Shown here piece by piece: positions 5,927-8,244 of a DNA stretch of 8,244 bases. How positions within the stretch are numbered: the stretch's first letter is position 1; the number at the start of each line of letters is the position of its first letter. Source of the DNA: Thermacetogenium sp. UBA5472 (GTDB lineage: Bacteria > Bacillota > DSM-12270 > Thermacetogeniales > Thermacetogeniaceae); NCBI GenBank assembly GCA_002426495.1, contig DIQC01000097.1, forward strand, positions 3,078 to 11,321. Reading direction: 5' to 3'. The position numbers and the translations under genes are program-made. The notes beneath the pieces were generated by a model. It worked only from the letters and a program-made list of their open reading frames with translations. It made no database searches and was not told the origin of the DNA.

Positions 5927-7861
5927 CTATAGTTTAATCGCCAGGCTGGCGCCTTCTTCAATGGCATCAATTGCTTTTCTGGGTTCTGAAGCATCACCAA
6001 TTACATGCAGTTCTGGCACTTTTCCTTCTAGTTGTTGTTTTAAATTGTTAACAGGTTTGGCTCCAACTGCGATAATGATGTTGTCAAAGCCTGTAAGCTG
6101 TTTTTCTTGACCATCCTTTTCTATTTTTACACCGTCCTGTATAATTTCTTTTACAGTGGTGTTTGTTGCGATCTGAACCTCATGCCTTTTCAATCTCAGC
6201 ATCAGGAAGTGTTTTACAGACTCCTGGACATCATTTGCGACTTCTGTAAGTGTTTCTATAAGTGTTACTTTGTGTCCGTGCTCACCCAACAGGTCTGCAG
6301 TTTCACATCCAACCAATCCGCCGCCGATTATCAAAACTTTTTCGCCTGCATCTTTCTTGCCCGTAATTATGTCAATAGCGGTAACGACTTTTGGATTATC
6401 CACTCCGGGGATATCTGGAATGCACGGTTCCGCACCTGTTGCCACGATTACAACGTCCGGGTTTTCTGCCGAGATTTGGTCTGCATTTGCCTCTATTCCA
6501 AACCTAAAGTCAACCCCATATTTTTCGCCCATATATGTGTAATAAGTGATTGCTTTAGCTAGCTCTTGTTTACCAGGTGGAATTGCTCCTATCCTGAATT
6601 GACCTCCAGGGTTTTGCTCTTTTTCAAAAAGCACTACATTATGTCCGCGGGAGGCAGCTATCCAGGCAGCTTCAAGGCCCCCTGGCCCTCCACCTACAAT
6701 CACAATTTTCCTGGGTTGTGTCGCGGGCTCGATTTTCATTTTGTATTCTCTACCACAAAAAGGATTGACCAAACAGGAACATCTCATCTTATCAGGGTTG
6801 AAAATGTAGCCTACACAACCTTGATTACAGGCAATACAGGGTTGTATTTCCTTGATGCGCCCTCCTGCTATTTTATTGGGTAGGTTCGGATCTGCAAGTG
6901 ACTGTCTGCCCCAGGCGAGCAGGTCTGCTTTACCGGTACGGATAGCTTGTTTGGCCAGAAAAGGATCATTTATTTTGCCTACCCCAATTACTGGTATTGA
7001 TACAGCTTTTTTGATTTCGCCTGCATCTTTCAGAATAAAGCCAGGTGGTATATCTGCAGGGGGGATTACATACGGCATGCTTCCATAAACACCGGTTGAT
7101 ACATGCACGGCATTTACACCAACATCTTCAACAATACTGGCAACTGCCTTTGATTCCTCTATATCTCGCCCATCGACAACCCTTTCATCTCCACTCATTC
7201 TAAAAATAATAGGAAAGGAGCCGCCAACTTTCTCGCGTGTATCTTTGATTACCTCAACAGCGAATTTCATCCTATTATAGAGGGAGCCTCCGAATTCATC
7301 TACTCTTTTGTTGGCGTGCTGTGACATAAACTGTGCTACTAAATAACCATGGGCACCATGAATTTCTATGGCATCAAATCCTGCTTCACGAGCACGAGCT
7401 GCAGCATCTCCAAATTTCTCAATTAATTCATAAACTTCTTCGGTCGATAATTCCCGAGGGATTTCCCTGGAAATAAAACAGGGTACAGGTGATGGGGCAA
7501 CAGGCTGCTCGCCTCCTAATGTATCTGATGATGTCTGACGGCCAGCATGATGAATTTGTACCGCTATTTTTGTACCATAGCGATGTACCGCATCCACTAA
7601 TTTTTTGTAACCAGGTATAAATTTGTCATCCCACAGCCCGAGTTGATGGGGTATTGCTTTACCTAAAGGATCTACCCCCGCTATTTCTACGATCAGCAGT
7701 CCCCAGCCGCCCTTTGCTCTAGCTTCCCAATAAGCGATCATTTCCTCACTGACCGTTCCATCAGGATTAGCAAAATTGGTGCCCATAGGTGGGACAACAA
7801 ACCTATTGCCCACCTCCATATTTCCAATTCTTATCGGAGAAAAAAGCAGTCTAAAATCCAT
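5927..7861 (-). CDS. FMN/FAD/4Fe-4S NAD(P)H oxidoreductase, 2,4-dienoyl-CoA or enoate reductase type (old yellow enzyme family)
   Basis: The enzyme is predicted to pass electrons from NAD(P)H through FAD and a 4Fe-4S cluster to FMN and then to an activated C=C bond. It has 644 residues, a full-length two-domain enzyme. Residues 1-330 form the old-yellow-enzyme barrel (LFSPIRIGN near the N-terminus, QIHHAGRQ about 102-109, HGAHGYL with Tyr173, FGGSLYNR about 190-197). The cluster ligands are C342, C345, C349 and C361, with an extra C363. GGGPGG (390-395) binds FAD and GGGLVG (513-518) binds the nicotinamide cofactor. The His252 position of E. coli FadH appears to be Ser261 here, so the substrate may not be dienoyl-CoA; enoate or bile-acid-type relatives are alternatives. 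A GTG at 7870 extends the frame by three codons but overlaps GAGGTG, the ribosome binding site of ATG 7861, so ATG is preferred. The enzyme is cytoplasmic, the gene is monocistronic, and it is typical of anaerobes. Confidence 0.92.
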   Translation of the reverse strand: MDFRLLFSPIRIGNMEVGNRFVVPPMGTNFANPDGTVSEEMIAYWEARAKGGWGLLIVEIAGVDPLGKAIPHQLGLWDDKFIPGYKKLVDAVHRYGTKIAVQIHHAGRQTSSDTLGGEQPVAPSPVPCFISREIPRELSTEEVYELIEKFGDAAARAREAGFDAIEIHGAHGYLVAQFMSQHANKRVDEFGGSLYNRMKFAVEVIKDTREKVGGSFPIIFRMSGDERVVDGRDIEESKAVASIVEDVGVNAVHVSTGVYGSMPYVIPPADIPPGFILKDAGEIKKAVSIPVIGVGKINDPFLAKQAIRTGKADLLAWGRQSLADPNLPNKIAGGRIKEIQPCIACNQGCVGYIFNPDKMRCSCLVNPFCGREYKMKIEPATQPRKIVIVGGGPGGLEAAWIAASRGHNVVLFEKEQNPGGQFRIGAIPPGKQELAKAITYYTYMGEKYGVDFRFGIEANADQISAENPDVVIVATGAEPCIPDIPGVDNPKVVTAIDIITGKKDAGEKVLIIGGGLVGCETADLLGEHGHKVTLIETLTEVANDVQESVKHFLMLRLKRHEVQIATNTTVKEIIQDGVKIEKDGQEKQLTGFDNIIIAVGAKPVNNLKQQLEGKVPELHVIGDASEPRKAIDAIEEGASLAIKL

Positions 7862-7900
7862 CCACTTCACCTCGAAATATATTTTCTTACCGCGATTATT

Positions 7901-7918
7901 ATTTGTAATACAACAAAT
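7901..7918. promoter_or_regulatory. Dyad-symmetric candidate operator upstream of the reductase gene
   Basis: ATTTGT (7901-7906) and ACAAAT (7913-7918) form a perfect 6+6 inverted repeat with a 6-base spacer, about 40 bases upstream of the reductase start in an AT-rich stretch. The arrangement fits a dimeric repressor site near the promoter. No confident -35/-10 pair could be assigned. Confidence 0.4.
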
Positions 7919-7939
7919 TTTTATTTATGTTTATGCGAT

Positions 7940-8004
7940 GTGGCAAGGGTGTGTGGCAAGGGGACGTTTCCCTTGCCACATGTTATAACTACTCCAGACG
8001 GAGG
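7940..8004 (+). repeat. REP-like hairpin element, copy B, with a tandem half-copy
   Basis: GTGGCAAG (7953-7960) pairs with CTTGCCAC (7972-7979), and CCAGACGGAGG follows at 7994-8004, closely matching copy A. The left arm GTGGCAAGGG is duplicated 13 bases upstream (7940-7949). Copies A and B lie in the same orientation on either side of the reductase gene. Confidence 0.8.
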
Positions 8005-8244
8005 CGGACTGAGGAATTGTCCTCTATTATATGAAATGAGCGGGAACTGGCGGCACGGCATAGGTTCATGAGATAGACGCAGAGACTGTCTCCGTGGTTG
8101 GCTGGTCGGTTGAGTGTCTTTGGTGTGAGGGGATAAAGATAGTCTCATCTGCGGAATTGCCTTTATAGGGACATCACCTCCGATAAGCCTGCAATCATCT
8201 TCTTATACCAAGACCAATCACCGGAACCGTCCCTCTGATTGCCT
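8005..8244. other. Gene-free, structured repeat-like region at the right edge
   Basis: No reading frame here looks like a real protein. Visible structure: CGCAGAGACT (8078-8087) can pair with AGTCT-CAT-CTGCG (8141-8153) to make a 10-bp stem with a 3-base bulge closing a 53-base interior, and GAGAC-T-GTCTC (8082-8092) is a small palindrome inside it. At the edge, CAATCA (about 8217-8222) and TGATTG (about 8237-8242) flank GGAACCGTCCC, another motif typical of dispersed Firmicute repeats. The region may be a non-autonomous repeat element, or the tail of something that continues to the right. Confidence 0.4.

Noticed and set aside
6107..7088. Several plus-strand reading frames of 78-151 codons
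   Set aside because: They are all antisense to the well-supported flavin reductase gene and lack protein-family features.
5792..7979. Copies A and B as the ends of a composite transposon or insertion sequence
   Set aside because: No transposase, terminal inverted repeats or target duplication are visible. The elements are short hairpins in direct orientation, better described as REP-like.
7921..8148. 75-codon minus-strand reading frame
   Set aside because: It runs through REP-like copy B and the structured edge region. Its Ser/Pro/Arg-rich content looks like translated repeat sequence.
8163..8243. Possible short coding end on the minus strand (GNQRDGSGDWSWYKK and on)
   Set aside because: It is only about 26 codons, overlaps a GGAACCGTCCC repeat motif and matches no family I recognise.

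Overview
The window looks like a chromosomal segment of an anaerobic, low-to-mid GC Gram-positive bacterium (Clostridia or Peptococcaceae type). This rests on protein flavour, strong purine-rich ribosome binding sites, several TTG/GTG starts, a c-di-AMP (ydaO-type) riboswitch, a DpnM-like methylase, a clostridial-type flavin/Fe-S enoate reductase, and many short hairpin repeats of the kind scattered through such genomes. The exact genus cannot be fixed from the sequence alone.

Left third (1-2573, minus strand): an osmoprotectant ABC transporter operon. A perfect TATAAT promoter near 2545-2573 starts a leader RNA that opens with a c-di-AMP riboswitch aptamer (2329-2534). After a further leader of about 400 nt, which includes a strongly pyrimidine-rich stretch, come a lipoprotein glycine betaine-type binding protein (841-1914) and the ProV/OpuAA ATPase (839 to beyond the left edge), one base apart. 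No permease is visible, so it presumably lies past the left edge. The likely logic is that c-di-AMP, which reports potassium and turgor status, turns down compatible-solute import.

Middle (2580-5790, plus strand): a repeat-containing spacer, then a DUF1232 (YkvA-like) protein that seems to start at an ATT codon and to be 52 residues longer than a conventional start would give. Next come four 10-bp tandem repeats that run into the ribosome binding site of a DpnM/Dam-type adenine methylase. Just downstream, after a short hairpin, is a SprT-like HExxH zinc metalloprotease with a small C-terminal beta domain. The methylase and protease pair is the most intriguing gene association here.

Right part (5792-8244): a minus-strand two-domain old-yellow-enzyme/FAD reductase with a 4Fe-4S cluster (2,4-dienoyl-CoA/enoate reductase family), convergent with the protease gene. 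It is bracketed by two near-identical direct copies of a REP-like hairpin element. The last 240 bases hold no supportable gene, only repeat-like, structured sequence.

No tRNA, rRNA, CRISPR array or intact transposase was seen. All family assignments come from reading motifs and from memory of family sequences. No database search was run.
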